From Amphibalanus amphitrite (Eukaryota; Arthropoda; Thecostraca; Balanomorpha; Balanidae): a DNA stretch of 64,000 nt. The notes beneath the pieces are model-generated. The model saw nothing but the letters and a program-made list of their open reading frames with translations, made no database searches and had not been told where the DNA came from. The DNA is taken from assembly GCF_019059575.1 (NCBI RefSeq), contig NW_024881713.1:744001-808000 (forward strand), written 5' to 3'. This document shows positions 12,800 to 24,935 of this stretch, in pieces. The translations under genes and the position numbers were made by a program. The number at the start of each line of letters is the position of its first letter. The stretch's first letter is position 1.

Positions 12800-14550
12800 T
12801 AGAGTTGCAAAATTTCCCCCAAAGTCTGCTACCGGCACCGCCCCGCCCCACACAAATTTTCTGGGATACCGGCATGCTACCACGACCCAAGCAAAAACAC
12901 CACCAAATTACCGGCATACTAAAAAAACTGCAATGTTGATTCTAGCTTACCCCTACAAGAGATGCCATTCTTTGGCAATTTCAGTACCCATCCCAGTTCC
13001 CACCCAGCAGCCACCCAATGTCCAACCTAACTACAAACAGGATGATTTTGGCTCAGTTGGCCCCACAAATACCCACAATTTTGAAACTCAGTTCCAGTCT
13101 ATAACTGTTAAAATATCACGTGTAATCAAAGAGGTATTACCTACAAAAAAGCAGTAAGAAAAAAGCATAAAAAAGCAATGACAAAAAGAACTTAAATTAC
13201 TGAATTGTTTCTGAAGACTGGACAGTTCAAGTTAGCAGTAATCACATTAACATTCCAGAGGTGTTCTACTATTCCACATTCTCCTAAAATGTTGCAGGAA
13301 CCTACCAACCAAAATCAAATTTTGAAATCTAGATGGCCACAACATAAAAAGTACCTACAGATTCGGCCATGTGCCTGAGGAAGCGAGATCAGCAGCTTTT
13401 TTCCTTTTCGCCATGGCTTGCTGGCTCATGAATAAGATACGAATCATTTGAAAAATTTGAAAAACTCACTTGTCCTGAGAACAGTCACAAAATAATATGC
13501 ATAAGAACGATATATAATACCCGCTTTTTCGAAGAATCTTCCTCTCCAAACACAAGGTTATCAACTATCAAAGATTTCGAAACAGATGCGCCATAATAAC
13601 AGAAACTTTTGACCAGCTGATTAAATTGCTGCAAAAAAAGTTTCTGAATTGTAGCAAACTGCCCCATGAATGATTTGTTGATGTAAATGATCCAAAACGA
13701 TATTGGATTCTGATGTTATCAACATTGTGAGTTTAGTTCACTACAAGAAAATGCATTCCCTTTCAGGAATTAAACCGAAAAGGCATACGAATAAATATTA
13801 CGTCATCATCTTACATCCTTCCATCAGGGGAGAGAACATCTAAAAAGTAAATCCTTGGTTCCCCTGTTATTCTTCGCCACTTTGTTTATTTTGTATGCAT
13901 ATTGTGTTTTCTTGTAAAGATGAGACAAAATGCCAGTTTATTTGATTTTCATTTCATTTTTGGGACCAAAGTCAGGCTCAGGGCTACCTAATACCTGCCT
14001 TTTCAGCTGGATTTTCAGTGTCAAATACTTTGTAGAGTATCTCAGACCACAACTCAGGAGCAGGACTCCAGTTTCCAAACAATGTGTTTTGTGGTGTTTT
14101 GATTCTGCCTTTTCCTCTAGGGAACGTTGTCATGAACATTTATTTATTTTGTTGTATTTTACCTATTACATACCATTAGACTTACTGATTGATCGAGCTT
14201 TTGCAGCATGAATAAGTATTCTTCCATTTATTGACCACAGTAGATTCTTGACAATCCTAATTATAACGAAACCTGTGAATCGCTGAGGTCCATGTGTTAT
14301 CCTTCCCTACCCTTAGCAATGTAACTTCTACCACAAAATGTATTTTGCAGTGGCTTATATTGCTGTAATTATAATTTGATAGCCTCTTAGTGCCCAAAGT
14401 TTAAACCATATGCTGATATTTTCTATTTTTGTGCAAAATCAAAAATACCGGCATGCTACCGGCAAGACATGCCAGATACCACGAAAAAACCTGCGGTAGT
14501 GAAAATTTACCGGCATGCCGGTAGTGCGGTAGGGAAACTTTGCAACTCTA
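12800..14550. mobile_element. hAT-like non-autonomous DNA transposon
   Basis: The 8-bp direct repeat GTGACGAT (12792-12799 and 14551-14558) flanks terminal inverted repeats TAGAGTTGCAAAATTTCCC (left) and the complement of TAGAGTTGCAAAGTTTCCC (right). An 8-bp duplication with a TAGAG end is typical of the hAT superfamily. Subterminal regions repeat TACCGGCATGC-type words (near 12870, 12911, 14447 and 14502), a common arrangement for hAT transposase binding sites. The 1.75 kb interior is AT-rich with only short frames, and I recognise no transposase or BED zinc finger. Orientation cannot be set. Confidence 0.85.
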
Positions 14551-14558
14551 GTGACGAT

Positions 14559-15664
14559 ACATATAAGCTACATTTAAAGTTTCATTGTAGTCTGGCTAAT
14601 CGTTCCTAAGCTTCAGAAGCAGAACATACCCATGACTGAAACCACACATTACTTCTGCTGTGGACTGTACGAGTACCTAGTACATACCTGCAGCTTCTCC
14701 GGCCTCCCAAATCGACCCAGATCCATAGGCTGAGTGCCTCGGATTTAGATAAGAAGATCACAGTACGAAACAAAAATATCATACGTGCTCTGTTCAGGCG
14801 TCAGTCATTGAAGATGAGTGGTCAAGTGGTGCTTTGCCACTATATTTATACTATGCGCCAAAAGCATGAAGCTTTATTTCTATTATTTCTAAAGCAAGGA
14901 ACGGGACCGGAATGTTAAAGATAATGCATTAGCCCAAAGCCAAGCATTTTCTGTACTTCTTGAGCAGCTGATAAGACTGTTTTGCTTATTCATATTGTCG
15001 GTGGAGTGTATCTCAGCGACAGACCGCCGCGCTGTGACGCGGGTCACCACCTCCGGATTACCCCAGGGAACGGTGCCCCGGCCAAACTCTTCCCCTCATC
15101 GCTCGAAGCCAGCGTGCCTCGATGACATTTGGCCCGGTTGCGGCTCGTAAAATTAATGTGTTTGTTTTTCTCATTCCGGAATTTGTATGCAAATTGGGCC
15201 GACCGGGTAAGCAGCGTGCACCGGGGCAATCTGTCCGGATGGGACGAGAACGCTCCGTCTTATCTAGAGCGGCACGTGTGCATCTTCATTCGGAGCCGGT
15301 CAGGCGCGGGAACATCAAAGGAGAACAGAGAGCCGCTTGTTTTACCCATAGTCACGCCGAGATGGAACTCAGATTGTGTCTGTTTTTATGTGACCCAAAC
15401 ATGTTTTGCATTATGACATCTTACCTTAAACACACTAAGGCGTGATTTAGAGCCGTCTTGGTCCACATTTTCATGCTCCCTTTCTCGGTCAGAAAGGTAA
15501 GTGGAGCAGCATGCGGAGTCACAAAAGGTGTGGCCGGTGACATGGTAAATGCCAGCATACCTTGCTATCACAGTTCCCATTTAGAGTTGGTACTTGAACC
15601 ATTATCTAAGGATTAATTTTACTATCTATGTGCTGGCACCATATCAGTTATAGCATCTAAGTTC
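14559..15664. other. No recognisable gene
   Basis: Mixed sequence with short frames of about 100 codons or less at 15122-15445. No motif recognised. Confidence 0.5.
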
Positions 15665-16520
15665 TTAACCCGGCAGGCGGTGGGCCTACCAGCCACCTTC
15701 CGCGCGGTGGGGGGGGGGCACTTTTTTGCCCCCCCCCCCGTATCTCCGAAACTACTGGACGGATCCGGAAAATTCAAACGGCGTTCGATAGCCCTGTCAA
15801 ATTTGTCGAGGGAAACCAAATTTCATTGACCTCGGGGTCACCGATGACGTCACAGGTCAGGTCAAAGATAAAACGTTTCACCGTTCACGGGGCTTCTAGG
15901 GAAAGCGCTATAACACCGAGTAAAACGCATTTTGTCGAAAATCAGCGATAAGGCGTCGGTTGTATAGTACATATGTTGCTATTAGAGGTCACTGGTCATA
16001 CCAGGTCAGGTCACAGGTCAGGTCACCAAAGGTCACCAAGGGTCACCACCAGGCATCGGTAAAATCCTTTTTGAAAGGATTGCATTCCCAATCCACATTC
16101 CTAGTGCCGAAGTGGATTGCATTCCTACCCGCAATCCCCTTTTTTCACTTGGATTGTGATCAAATCCGCAATCCTTTTTTGCAATCCTGTTGTATTATTA
16201 TGTGCACTAGTGGATCTGGGGGAGGGAGGGGGCATAGGGCCGTGCCTCCATCCCCAAATCACCCATTTCTAGTACCTAGTCTTGCGAGTAATTCCTATCT
16301 AAGGCACAAGTATTTTATGGGAAATATTTTTTGCCTCAAACACCCCCACATTTAAACCTCTACCCAACCAGTGTTTTATATTTTTAAAACTCGCCCTAAA
16401 ATACGTAATTTTGCCCTTCCTATGTAGTTCATCAGCGTATATTATTTTGAGCGTTTAAATTAAAAGCGTTTAAACTATTTCAAGTTTCGATGTAAAGCCC
16501 TTGATAGCAAAGTACATTAA

Positions 16521-16987
16521 AGGGACCCTCCCACCTTCAAAAAAGTTTATGAATTGGCATGAAAGTGATGTCGCTCGGTTCAGAAAGAGCAAAAACGAAT
16601 ATCTACCAAATTTCATCGAAAAATCACCGGTTTTCAAGATATTAGACTTTTACTTTTGTTTACTTTTTGGGATCTCCGCTGTTCCTATAGCGACTTTATT
16701 TGAAAGTGCGGCATTTGTTGCGCGCAAAGCAGCATATACCACCGCGTGCTACAAAACGTTTTAGTCAAACATTTAAAAATCGTTAGATATCTGCGCTGAC
16801 GTCACACATTCAGAGGGTTATTCCTATGCATTAGCCCCTCTGAATCAAAATGCTGCAATTTTGAAATTCAATATTTCCGATTTAAGGCATTTCTCGATGT
16901 TGTGAGTGCCGAAACCGGTAATTGTGAGCCAGGGACCCCATTTTGGCTATCTCAACTCAAATCTAATGTTAAGGTGGGAGGGTCCCT
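16521..16987. mobile_element. Small TTAA/TA-flanked inverted-repeat element K (MITE)
   Basis: A 467-bp element with perfect 17-bp inverted ends AGGGACCCTCCCACCTT, flanked by TTAA at 16517-16520 and 16988-16991. The flank could also be read as a TA duplication with ends starting AAGGGACC, so piggyBac-like and Tc1/mariner-like readings are both open. It is nested in the hAT-like element and shares its right TTAA with element E. Confidence 0.82.
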
Positions 16988-16991
16988 TTAA

Positions 16992-17886
16992 CCCTCGCCC
17001 GTATAGGGGGGGGGGGGGTCGAACGGACCCCCCCCATGGTTTTTCGCGAATAACTCGCGTAAAAAGCGGCCGATCGCGACGAAACTTTCAGTACCCTCGC
17101 GTTAATCAATTTTACACCTACCCTGAAAATTTCATGACCCTGACCCCAATGACTTTTGACCTGTGACCTACTTTTCGAGACCATGTTTGGCCGGAATCGC
17201 GATTCGGCGTACCTATGTCGGCTCGCATTAGCCGCGCGTTTGCAGTCTTTTCGTGGTTTCAAGCGTTCAAACATGTGATATGATGCTGCCCCCATGCATT
17301 AGGGTGGGTGTCAAGGTCACCTGAAGGTCAGGTCAGGTCATTGACCTTCGGTGACCTCGGTTCACTTTTTCGAGTTTTGCATGTTTCTAGGCCAGTTTTT
17401 GGAGCTCAATTCGAATTTAGCAACCATATGAACATTTACGAAGTAGTTTTGGTGCCTTCGTAACATGTTACGAAGCTGTCAGAGGCGGTTGACACCTACT
17501 AGGAATACCCGGCAGGACCCCTACTGGTTGACCTGACCTGACCTGACCCGACCTGGACTAAATGCATATAGACATCATCTGTGATCAAAACTAACATGAT
17601 ATTCGTGATCAGCGCCCCGAAAAACCCCATAGCAGCCACACTTTACGACGTTCTAACAGGTCCCGATTTTCCTGACTTTTGGGTCATTGACCTGACCTGC
17701 AAGGTCAACCAATGACCTAGGACCTTAAACTTAGGTATCATCGGCTTCCTCTCGTCACAGGCAACACGCTCGTTTTTTCCGCGAAGCTCTAGCTCGATCA
17801 GGGGCGAAACGGCAAGGGGGGGTCCAACGGACCCCCCCCCCCCCCTTATACGTTCGCGGCTGGAAAAACACCAATACGGGCGAGGG
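16992..17886 (-). mobile_element. TTAA-flanked G-hairpin element E (inverted copy of the A family)
   Basis: Flanked by TTAA at 16988-16991 and 17887-17890. Ends are CCCTCGCCCGTAT and its mirror. G hairpins lie at about 17007-17036 and 17815-17845. The duplicated terminal word (ACGTATAAGGGG in reverse) and spacer are on the right, the same biological end as in A once orientation is allowed for. The interior matches A inverted, including the 20-bp palindrome at 17456-17475 and the AGGTCA tracts. It lies directly next to element K, sharing one TTAA. Confidence 0.83.
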
Positions 17887-19426
17887 TTAAGCCGATGAAG
17901 CCGATCTCATAATTTTGAATTACAGCAAACCATTTCAAAGCACTAATCAAACACAATCCGGATTGGATTGCAAAAATTGGAAGTATGATGCAATCCAATC
18001 CGCAATCAAATCCTGTTTTTTTTTAATGGATTTCAAAGCCAGGTGCAATCCACCAAAAAGGAATGCAATCAGGATTTTGCAATCCTGCAATCACAATCCT
18101 TCCGATGCCTGGTCACCACATGAGCCCAACTTTACTAAGGTTATGCGATGCATGTTTTATGGCCAGTTTTTCATTTCCAACTCAATGGTGTTGGTTATAA
18201 GACCATCAGGTACGGTTTAGGTCACTTTCTGGTGGAGGTCAGGTCAAGGTCAGGTCAAAAAAGGTCAAATTTCAAAGTTGATATTTATGCATAAAAGGGG
18301 TATCGATTCGATGCAGCTCGTCACGGGGAGCCTAATGGTGGTCTTTGTTTTGCGCTACGAGGTCTAGAATTGCTAAAAATTGAGTTTGAAAATTTGACGT
18401 CATCAATTTTGAACAGTTTTTTCGCTATAACTTGGCCAAAAAAAGAGGTATCGATCTCAAATTTGGTATGTAGATAGAAGGCGGTAGGGGCTATCACATA
18501 TATTCCGGATTTTTCGAAATTCAAAAAAAAATTGGATTTTTTGGCTATTATATTCAAAAAATCTATTTTTTGATTTTTGGGGGTCAAAATCCAAAAAATC
18601 GAAACACCGAAATAGCAGTTTTGTAGCCCTTTTAATTTTACATCTTTTATGTCTGATACATTTTTATGTATCTCTAAAGCTGTAGGCCTGACAGCTCTTC
18701 CCGCGAAACCTTTTTTTGGGTCGAAAATGGCAAAAATGACGTCACTCTGACGTCATTAGCGGCCAACCTATCATAGCCTTTGGAAAAATTTTTGGTCACC
18801 ATGTGCGCTAGCTGCTCCCGGGAGGGTACTGAAAGTTTGGTGACGATCGGCGCAGCGGTTCTCGAGATATATCGAAAAAACTAAAGGGGGGGCAAAAAAT
18901 TGCCCCCCCCCCCACCGCCTGGAAGGTTAACAATGCTGTTATAAGAGTGAATTTGTTCAAATATAAAGCACCATAGGAGCTCTACCTATAGGTATAGGTA
19001 GAAATATTACACGATGAAGTTATTAAGCCATGCGCATGAGTCAAATCGGTTTGAGGGTACCTGGAAGTGTTTTATTTTCATTCTAACTATAGTTGTTTTC
19101 GGATAGCCTGGCTTCTGAAAGTTTTAACGAGCTCCCTTCAAACTTCAAATGCAAGTGGAATGTCATTAGCCTTTCAATCACCCTTTACAGGGAACACGCT
19201 TTTCAGATCTCCGGCCAAGCAAATCTCAACAACTTTAATCAGGCTTTCCTAGAAACATCTTCGGTGTGCAAACAGCCATTTCCAATGCACGTGTCGACAA
19301 ATGTGCAGCGCTACTAGGCGGGTTCCCAAAGTTTTCTCTCAGCGCAGTGAGAGCTGTGAGCGGAGGTCGTCCCCACGATGCCAACGCCCCGTGACAAACA
19401 GGATTTATCCAGCATCCGTACTCCAT

Positions 19427-19484
19427 TCTTATACCTTTCCTCGTATGAAGATATGCCGTCCTTCATACGAGGAAAGGTATAAGA
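19427..19484. repeat. Perfect 24-bp hairpin
   Basis: Arms 19427-19450 and 19461-19484 are exact reverse complements (the left arm begins TCTTATACCTTTCC) around the 10-nt loop ATATGCCGTC. The size would suit a hairpin RNA or a small foldback. No target duplication is evident. Confidence 0.9.
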
Positions 19485-19834
19485 GACATGACCGATGGAC
19501 CACCCACGCACGCGCCTCTCTGCGGGACATTCATCGCGTCCCCGTCCAGTTCCACAGTCGCTTCCAACACCGTCATCGCCACCGGCCACGAGGACCGCTG
19601 TGATCCGGCGGCCGGCACCTGAAAAACGAGCGCCCCCGCTGAGCGCTGCCGCCGGTAAGGAATCGACAGCGCACTCGATAGTATCGCGAACGGCACAGAC
19701 GATGCTCGGTGATACAGACGATACTCTATGATACAGACGCACAGGGTGAAGGGTTCATCTCCTACCCGCAGCGCGCCCCGCCGGGACCGATTGGAGACGC
19801 TTTCTGCCGGCGCCATTCGTCAGCGACTGCATCG

Positions 19835-20000
19835 GACAGCATCAGACGGCAGCAGATGCGTCATCGAGCTTCATCATCCAGCGTCACCCGGCGGCATCAG
19901 ACGGCATCAGATGGTGTCATCCGGCGCCATCAGACGGCTTCATCTGGCGACATCAGACGGCGACATCAGACGGCGTCAGACAGCGTCAGGTGGCGTCATC
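19835..20000. repeat. Degenerate minisatellite, CATCAGACGGCG type
   Basis: Repeated variants of CATCAGACGGCG (10-14 bp units), partly as GCGTCATC and GGCATCAGATGG. Copy boundaries are imprecise. Confidence 0.7.
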
Positions 20001-21242
20001 ACCCAGCGCTGCCTCAACCACCAAACGGAAACGAGCAAACTTTGCTAGCAACTGGTGAAGGGCCCTGACCGGAGACAGCGAACTGTTTGATCACGCAGAA
20101 TGACCTGAAATGACCTCTGGGGCTACTCGGAGCTGGTCGTCCCGCGGGTCGCCTGCCGCCGATGATCACGGGCCAACGGTCTGGGGGTGATTCCTAGCCA
20201 TCCCGCCGGGTAGCTAATGGTTTTAGTTCAGTGAGTTCGCAGATACATGGCACAATTCATACCGCTGCATGTCCACAGAAGCGACAGCTAAGTCAGAGCC
20301 GATGTGCTGTTCGTCGGGACGCGTCAGCGTGAGGGCGAACTGCTACTGAGGGGACGACTCCTAGCGCTGTGGGAATTTCATCCGTCGGAGGCGGCACGTC
20401 TCACCACGTCCGGCACGACTGGTACGGCCGGCTCGCCACGCCCGGCACGGCTCTCTGGGCCGTAGCAGGTGACGTACCGCGACACAATGCCGACAGACAA
20501 TGCAAGCACCACCACTATCGAGGGTGAAATTAGCCTGGTCGGCACTGATGGCACGCCGGCTATGGTAACAGCCACCGGAGAGGAAGTGTGAAATGTCAAG
20601 GATGCAGGCCGAGAAACGATAAGAGGTAGCGGCGAGGTCACGGATATTAGCAGATAGAGAGGGAACAGCTGAACCTGCGACCGGGTCAGGTCAGATGGGA
20701 GAGGAGGAAAATGAACTGATCGGTACTCTGAGCGTGCAGGGGGCGGGGAGGAGGGACGTGGGCGTCGTGTACCGGAGGGGAGGGTAATTAATTGAGCTGT
20801 GTGGGTGGCAGAGCGCCGGAGTGGAGCGTGGCAGAGGGAGGAGGGTGGACGGAATGCGTCGGCGCTCATTGAAGATGCGGAAGAGGTGGAGAAGGGTGTG
20901 CGTGCAATCACATTAGATTAGGAATGGGAGTGAATCTCATTCCATAGCTTACCGTTATGACCAATCAGTAATGTGTCGTAATGCGTTGTTTTGGAGAAAA
21001 CGTCCCATCATTATTGAGTAAATGCTCATTTAGAGCAATGCACGCCTGTTTTGTTGCGTCTGTGCGTTGATTTGTATAGTTAAATCTTGATTAAATCACA
21101 AGGAACGTTTGAAATCAAATACTTAAATTAAATACCACTTAGCAGTTGACATATAGAAAAATGATATTGAACATTTCAATCACTTCACGCTGATTTTTCT
21201 CATGTAGGTATGACAATCACTCAAACACCTCCATTGTAAGTA

Positions 21243-22421
21243 GGGGAGAGTGGGGAAAGATGCCCAGGGTTTTGCTATGTCATATATTATTCGAAAATGA
21301 CGATGGGAAAGTAAAAACTTGGAGTTTCAACGGAAGCCGACATCATTTTTCTCCAAAAATATCACACTTTCGTGCCTGAAATATTATAACTTTTTTTTTT
21401 TTGCTTTTAAGCATTTTCCAGAAGAAGTGAAAGGGGGCATCTTACCCCACAGGGTGGGAAAGACGCCCCCTGACGTTGGGAAAGATGCCCCCTGCACTAT
21501 AAGTGACATAAATGGGCACGTGATTCGCCTGAACGAATCAGTAGTCCCTTCGAGCCTGCAGTAGACACCAAACGTCATCAAAGGGCCCTCAAAAGTAGTC
21601 TGTAAGGGGCTTCAGAGGTCATCGTTAGGGCCATCATACTCCAGCGCGGTCAAACAAGCCTCCGTGGTGGCGTTCGGAGACCACTGTGGGGCTCTTATAG
21701 GTCTTCATGATGCTTGAGGGCCCTCGAGCCCATCGTGGGGACCTCCGATGCCAGCGCGGCCCGTGGGGCCAACGTGGGTGCCCTCAAAGGATGTCGTGAG
21801 GGGCCCTGGAGCCAATAATGGGGCCCACAGAGGCCGTCGTGAGGGCTCTCAGAGTCAGATGCCGCCCAAAAAGTCGCTATGTGGGCCGAGAGACCGGCAT
21901 GGGGAGCACCCGACCATACTGGACTCTCAATAGTCCCAGATCGGCTTTTGTCTACATCACAAGTATGTAATAAATGATTTGACAGGCTGTTTGAAGGACA
22001 GCCTACGGATTTAGGGGGGCGTCTTTCCCCATCAGGACAGGGGGCATCTTACCCCAAGGTACCGAATTAATAGTAAATCAGTACAGTTTGTTAGCCATAA
22101 AACTACACCCTGAAACAAACTGTTTGGACACAGTACACGCATGCTAATGTATCACGACTATAGCAAGGGACGCAAAAATTATTTACCTTCTTTGATATTT
22201 ACAATGTTTTGACACCAAAATATTTTTTGAAAGCAGCAAATAAAAAACATGCAATCATCAGCCAGCCGTTGCCCAACTGAGCTTCGCAAATTTTTGTGCA
22301 GTTAACAAGGCAGGCTTCCGCTTTACGCTAAGAACATCAATTTCCTGGTCCGATTCTTTGTTTCGCCGCTAGAGGGGGTGGGGCGTCTTTCCCACCCTAG
22401 GCATCTTACCCCACTCTCCCC
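21243..22421. mobile_element. TA-flanked inverted-repeat element with reiterated end motif
   Basis: Ends GGGGAGAGTGGGGAAAGATG and the mirror-image CATCTTACCCCACTCTCCCC are flanked by TA at 21241-21242 and 22422-22423. Versions of the end motif (GGGAAAGATGCCCCC or GGGGGCATCTTACCCC) recur inside at about 21433-21497, 22014-22060 and 22378-22412. The interior holds a GC-rich degenerate repeat (21595-21925) and a T run at about 21391. No transposase is visible. A TA duplication suggests Tc1/mariner or a relative; this is inference. Confidence 0.72.
21595..21925. repeat. Degenerate GGGCCCTC-type repeat inside the TA element
   Basis: About ten diverged units of roughly 30 bp built on GAGGGCCCTC...GCCATCGTGGGG. 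The period drifts, so it is best called a degenerate minisatellite. Confidence 0.55.
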
Positions 22422-22423
22422 TA

Positions 22424-24665
22424 CATACCAAGCACCTACAATATGTAAGTACAATGTAAGTAGGTACCTACAATACGTGCGTTTTTACTCTGTTTCAATA
22501 GCAATAGGATGTGCACATATAAAGCATGCAAAAAAAGAAATAACTAACCGAAATTACAGAAATATGCACTTGCTGGTTAGGGAAAACTGATGAATTTATC
22601 GGGTCGGTTCCCTTACCCCAAAACTCTCGCCTCCACGCCTCTTTATCAGTTCACCCACACTCTCTGCAGTCTGCACTGCCTCCTCGCCTCGTCGCTCCCT
22701 CCCTCCCGCGGCACGTACTTCCCGCCGCGCGCGTGTCCGTGGCGCGCGGGGAATGCGCCGCGAATCGCGCGATGGCGCCGCAGAATGTCTCGTCCGTTCG
22801 TCAGTTCGTCACCTAATCGCCCGGGTGACAGCTCGGCCGCATCGCCGCGTCTTCCAGCCGATATCGTCAATGTGCACACCGTCCTGTGTATTACTGAGCA
22901 ATAAACTCACAGAAATTCTGGAACCCCAGACTAGACCGTCGAAGTGTGAGATATGCTACTTTCAGCAGGCATTCCAGATGCTGAGGCAGATAACGCCGTC
23001 ATAGATTTTGCTCCCCACAGGTTACCACCCTGATGAAGTGAACGGAAGCGTCTAATATTTTATTGGAGCTGTTTTTCAGAAGCGGAGGATTCTAATGGTG
23101 AGGTCTAGAGTTGGGGATACGGACGATGAAGGAATCCAAAACTGTCAGCATGCGGCGAGACCCTAATGGCGCCCATGTTTAATTCAGCAAGTTTCGATTC
23201 AATCACTTCACAGACTGTCTGTTACGGGCGACTGCAGACTACACTACAAGGTGATCTGCTGAAGTATCTATCAAATGAGGTCTTACGTTGCGTCGTAACG
23301 TGTTGTGGCAAACGCTGAGACTTCTCGTGGATCTCGTGAAACCCATGATCTCTTTAATGCATTCATTGTTCTGACCAAATACCTTCATCAGCCAGATATA
23401 GCTATGTACTCACTCCTGCTGCGTGCATTTTTCTGCACGCCTCCCTCCAAACGACAGCACATTTCCACTCAGAGGGGCCTGATCCCCCGAGTCACCCACC
23501 GGCACCGTGTTATAAATGTCCGACACTGCAGCAGACACCCATCATCTGCCGCAGCGTACAATTGACATGTCGTCGGTCCGCGCGGACGGCCTCCTCACGG
23601 GACCGGCTCTGGACGGGCGCTTCATCAAACAACAGAGCGCCGTGCAGTCGCGTACGGCCACACTCCCACGCTACGGCTGCTGCGAGCGAGGATGATGAGT
23701 GGTGCATTTTCGGGAGTTATAGGTCGCGGTGACTCCTGGTCGGCTCAGTGGCCTTGGGCGGGGACATTTTGCGGTGACGTTTGAGGCGAAACACTTCATC
23801 ACGTGCGGCGCGGACAGTGAATTACAGAGCGACAGCTGTGGCTGAATTGTATAAATGAGTGGAACTCCGCGGTATTGGTATAACATTCTCACACTTGATT
23901 GGGCCATGTGGTCTCGCAAAATAACGTCCTGTCGTGGATTTTGAATTGCATGCCCGTATGTTTCCACTCGTAGAATTCGCATGGCTTACTTTCGCTAGCC
24001 AGCTTTTGCTCCGAACGAACGTTATGACCCGAGTGGGTGCCTTTATCGAAATGACATTCAGTCGCTGACTGTTGAGCTGAGATGTCGCCCAGCCGTTACC
24101 GATGCCTCCTTGAAAGCCTGGGCCGTCTGAACGTCGGTCGAGCACGGCGATTCGCCCCTACACCATCACCATTCGCCGGGATTCGGATCGGGCTGTCGCT
24201 GCTCCGTCATCCTCGGCAGCTATTCTCTGCCGGCGCCGAGATCAAACTGCAATCAGCAGCCGGACCCACCCATTCCCCGCTCCATCCGAGCCTTTGGCTA
24301 CATCTGAGCCGGTTTTGAGACGAGCCGCGTCTCCCAGACGGACCGACAATCAGAGTCCGCGCCCGAGATTCCGCTCACGCTGGGCCTGATAATAACGGTT
24401 GTGTTTCAGCCAATAATGGCTCAGAGCTATCGGCTGCAGCGGCAAGAGCGTTCTAATTCGCATTCCGCCGAGAATCAGCGAGAGTTAAAAGAAAAAACCT
24501 GAGAGGCAGGGAAAGCTGTTTGCTGGCAGTTGAGTGGAGTATAACGTCTCCTAGCTTTATTGCTATAACGCGATGCTATGGAGACTGCGTTGCAAACTAA
24601 TCATAACATAAGAGTGCCAGTAGCGATGACACTGAATTGTCACATAGCGCTACTGTCGTCCAGCG
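22424..24665. other. No recognisable gene
   Basis: GC-rich patches at 22600-22890 and 24070-24350 among ordinary sequence. Short frames only, none recognised. Confidence 0.5.
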
Positions 24666-24935
24666 CAGCTTGTTCACCTCCTGACTACCCCTGACCACTG
24701 CCCGTCCACCTCCTGACTACCCCTGACCACGTTGGCTACTTCCTGACCACTGCGTGAAACTCCCGTCCTCTACCCGTCCACCGCCCGTCCACTTCTGACC
24801 ATCACCCATCCACCATCCGTCCACCTCCCAGTCCTGACCTCACCTGTCACCACCCGTCCACTCGTCCACATTGGTCACCTCCTGACACCACTCGTCCACA
24901 TTGGCCACCTCCAGACCACACCATCCACCTCCCGG
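24666..24935. repeat. Degenerate C-rich minisatellite
   Basis: Variants of CCCGTCCACCTCCTGACTAC recur with irregular spacing. The strand is strongly C-rich. Confidence 0.7.

Larger units (their letters stand above)
16050..18111. mobile_element. hAT-like insertion inside element D
   Basis: The direct repeat GTCACCAC (16042-16049 and 18112-18119) brackets the inverted ends CAGGCATCGG and CCGATGCCTG. An 8-bp duplication with a CAG start is characteristic of hAT. Element B has the uninterrupted target. Both arms are full of GCAATCC/GGATTGC words (16070-16200 and 17955-18100). Two further TTAA elements are nested inside; without them the element would be about 0.7 kb. There is no transposase. Confidence 0.88.
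15669..18926 (+). mobile_element. TTAA-flanked G-hairpin element D, carrying nested insertions
   Basis: Flanked by TTAA at 15665-15668 and 18927-18930. Its two outer parts (15669-16049 and 18112-18926) match element B nearly base for base in the same orientation. Between them lies a hAT-like insertion (16050-18111) absent from B, so B serves as the empty site. Without the insert the element would be about 1.2 kb, like B. It has the same terminal repeat, G hairpins and AGGTCA-rich interior as B. Confidence 0.85.
18931..21240. other. No recognisable gene
   Basis: Mixed sequence, GC-rich at 19490-20070 and 20380-20900. Contains a perfect hairpin (19427-19484) and a short minisatellite (about 19835-20000), listed separately. 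Long frames here are not supported by any motif. Confidence 0.45.

Noticed and set aside
12747..14211. Transposase fragments in the hAT-like element
   Set aside because: The frames at 12747-13157, 13485-13667 and 13930-14211 show no BED finger or hAT C-terminal motif I recognise.
20378..20911. 177-codon minus-strand frame
   Set aside because: Ser/Pro-rich low-complexity translation of GC-rich DNA, with no signal of a known family.
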